DNA of 64,000 nt from Cyclobacteriaceae bacterium. Its GTDB lineage: Bacteria; Bacteroidota; Bacteroidia; Cytophagales; Cyclobacteriaceae. The notes under the pieces were generated by a model. It did no database searches and was not told the DNA's origin. It worked only from the letters and a program-made list of their open reading frames with translations. The translations under genes and the position numbers were made by a program. Position 1 is the stretch's first letter; each line of letters opens with the position of its first letter. The stretch is from the NCBI GenBank assembly GCA_028285685.1, contig JANQOR010000034.1:186001-250000 (forward strand). Reading direction: 5' to 3'. Below are positions 62,493 to 64,000 of the stretch, one piece after another.

Positions 62493-62910
62493 GGTTTACG
62501 TTCAGCGAACCTTTGAATGCAGTCCTGAAGCTCTGTTTGACTGGCTTACGATACCTGAACTTATTGTTCAATGGTTCGGGCCCGAAGGTTTTACAACGGG
62601 AGAGGTCAAAAGTGAACCAATCGAAGGTGGTTCATATAGTATTCAGCTGGAAAAGAAGCCAGACATGTCCTTTACTGTCTACGGAGAGTACCTGGAAATC
62701 AAAAAACCTGAACTGATCAGATTTTCATATCATTATGATGGGCTAGCAGGCCGCCCGCCAAGCATCGTGCAGTTTTCCTTGACCGAAAAAGAGCGTGAAG
62801 CAACAGAACTTTCCATGATTCAAACCTTTGAAGTGTCTACACCCGATTTCTCGACGAGAACAGCGGCCTGGAACTTCATGCTGCAAAGACTGCATGACCT
62901 GACTTCCTGA
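62476..62910 (+). CDS. SRPBCC/AHSA1-family protein
   Basis: 144 residues: VYVQRTFECSPEALFDWLTI, PELIVQWFGPEGFTTGEV, GGSYSIQLEKKPDMSFTVYG and the C-terminal helix FSTRTAAWNFMLQRLHDL. This is the START-like fold of AHSA1 proteins, which bind hydrophobic ligands. The arrangement ArsR then AHSA1 is very common. It could sequester or modify the effector sensed by ArsR. Its end abuts the convergent outer-membrane gene. Confidence 0.88.
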   Translation: MANENKVYVQRTFECSPEALFDWLTIPELIVQWFGPEGFTTGEVKSEPIEGGSYSIQLEKKPDMSFTVYGEYLEIKKPELIRFSYHYDGLAGRPPSIVQFSLTEKEREATELSMIQTFEVSTPDFSTRTAAWNFMLQRLHDLTS

Positions 62911-64000
62911 TCAACTCTTTACGAACGTATAGGTATACTTGATAATAAATGCGCGACTTTCAATTCGAGGATAATGTGGCACCTCTCTGGTCAGGTCACT
63001 ATTTACTCCAAGATTCCACACAATGAATAGGTCATTACCCTCGCTAGGATTGTAGCGGAGGCGAATGTTTCCAAATGAGTAGCGATCGCCACTGTTATGC
63101 TGGACAAAAGCACTTAATGAAAGCTTGGTGCTAAACATATAGTTGCTTCTCAAGCGAATTAGATGAGCAATGAATTCTTCATTTGTCTCCGAAAACTTGA
63201 CTCGATTGTAGAAATAGTTCAGGCCCACATCCAGCGAAGAGGAAATTCTCCAACCAGGAGAGATTCCAAGTACGAGCTGGTTTCCATTGAAAAATTTTCC
63301 AACAGTCAGATCGGTTTGAACATTCACTAATTTTTGAAAAGGAGAGGCATAAGATCCCGACAGGACCTGAAATTCATATTTCCCCGGCAAAATATCTACA
63401 TCCCCGAGCGTAAAAGTGTCTGTCAGGTTTTCGATTTGGTGATTGACCTGAATGTTTCCAAAGCTTCCGGACTTGGCGTTAAAGGACCAGCCAGGTCCCA
63501 GCATAAATGACTGAACGTCTCGTGTTCCATTGTTCATAACATGTGATCCCGATATGAAAACCTGGTGATTGAGAAGTCTTTTATCGCTTCCGGGGATCCA
63601 GCTCCACCAAATTCGGTTCCCGTACCGGGTATAATCTTCCCGTAGTTCAAAACCCATCTCTGGCTCATAGTTTTCACCGACCCTACTAAATCCCAAATTG
63701 TAACCAAACCCAAGGTTCTTTCGGCGCTCAAAATTGATCCTCATTTTAGCATTCGAAGCTGAGAATGGTGAAATGTCAAGATCATTATAAAAGGTCTGTG
63801 CATAATTGACATTTACATAATCATCGGTTGTCAACCGAAAAACTCCATCGACACCCGTTGTGGTATTGTAATTGCCCCTGGTGTCCACCTTGTTGGTGAC
63901 AATACCGCCTATGTAGGTAAAAGGGTTTATGACTTGCCGTCTTAGACGAACCACACCATAGTTGGTCGAATTGAGGTCGCCGATTGATTCCGTTTGCATG
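62911..64000 (-). CDS. DUF5916-like outer-membrane beta-barrel protein, C-terminal part
   Basis: The 363-codon frame continues beyond the right edge, so the N-terminus is missing. The visible part has alternating strands rich in aromatic residues: GVVRLRRQVINPFTYIGG, GVDGVFRLTTDDYVNVNYAQ, NFERRKNLGFGYNLGFSRVG and the final RAFIIKYTYTFVKS. YEPEMGFELREDYTRYGNRI is the segment by which I recognise DUF5916, often fused to an N-terminal carbohydrate-binding family 9 domain. An outer-membrane location is inferred. The methionine at 63999 is not necessarily the start. Confidence 0.8.
   Translation of the reverse strand, partial: MQTESIGDLNSTNYGVVRLRRQVINPFTYIGGIVTNKVDTRGNYNTTTGVDGVFRLTTDDYVNVNYAQTFYNDLDISPFSASNAKMRINFERRKNLGFGYNLGFSRVGENYEPEMGFELREDYTRYGNRIWWSWIPGSDKRLLNHQVFISGSHVMNNGTRDVQSFMLGPGWSFNAKSGSFGNIQVNHQIENLTDTFTLGDVDILPGKYEFQVLSGSYASPFQKLVNVQTDLTVGKFFNGNQLVLGISPGWRISSSLDVGLNYFYNRVKFSETNEEFIAHLIRLRSNYMFSTKLSLSAFVQHNSGDRYSFGNIRLRYNPSEGNDLFIVWNLGVNSDLTREVPHYPRIESRAFIIKYTYTFVKS

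Overview
The window is a stretch of a Bacteroidota chromosome, most likely from the Cytophagales. The evidence is a secreted LRR protein ending in a type IX secretion (T9SS) sorting domain, membrane-bound AraC regulators, promoters of the TAnnTTTG type, many lipoproteins with short lipoboxes, few Shine-Dalgarno sites, a DUF559 gene inside palindromic repeats, and above all many double-FtsX permeases of about 800-900 residues paired with PadR regulators. I saw no tRNA, rRNA, CRISPR array, integrase or transposase.

Layout. 1-8.6 kb is housekeeping or ordinary: a DUF6427-like membrane protein leaving the left edge, rbfA overlapping a LolC/E-type permease, a SNF2 helicase, an aspartyl protease with a PDZ domain, and small secreted proteins. 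8.75-9.6 kb is an Xre-RES toxin-antitoxin pair. 9.7-27.4 kb holds three consecutive PadR-permease operons (PadR plus 2, 3 and 1 permeases). 27.5-33.4 kb carries a membrane AraC regulator, a probable pseudo-hydrolase, a GNAT acetyltransferase, an exported arginase-family protein, an esterase-TPR lipoprotein and a metallo-beta-lactamase lipoprotein. 33.4-36.4 kb is a fourth PadR-permease operon on the minus strand. 36.5-41.9 kb holds the LRR/cohesin/dockerin/T9SS protein, an internally duplicated secreted protein and the repeat-bounded DUF559 gene. 42.0-44.5 kb is glnS and a MOSC protein. 44.6-48.9 kb is a minus-strand set: penicillin acylase, a copper monooxygenase-like protein with a CxxCH motif, and a duplicated lipocalin-like protein. 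49.1-56.7 kb has three permeases without PadR and without the N-terminal prefix, two of them tandem duplicates, followed by a second membrane AraC regulator. 57.9-64.0 kb has small proteins, a divergent GGGPS-like protein, dinB, an ArsR-controlled four-gene operon with two visible operators, and the C-terminal part of a DUF5916-like outer-membrane protein.

The most distinctive system is the PadR/prefix/permease family. All seven permeases lying in PadR operons start with a cytosolic prefix of about 75 residues, and none of the three permeases without a PadR has it. Prefixes in one operon are nearly identical up to a sharp boundary, after which the permease bodies diverge strongly; some bodies resemble permeases in other operons more than their own neighbours. 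Prefix and PadR therefore look like one co-inherited or co-homogenised regulatory module attached to unrelated permease bodies. No ABC ATPase is encoded in the window, so these permeases must use an ATPase from elsewhere or act without one.

All domain assignments come from reading the translated sequence and remembered family features; no searches were run.
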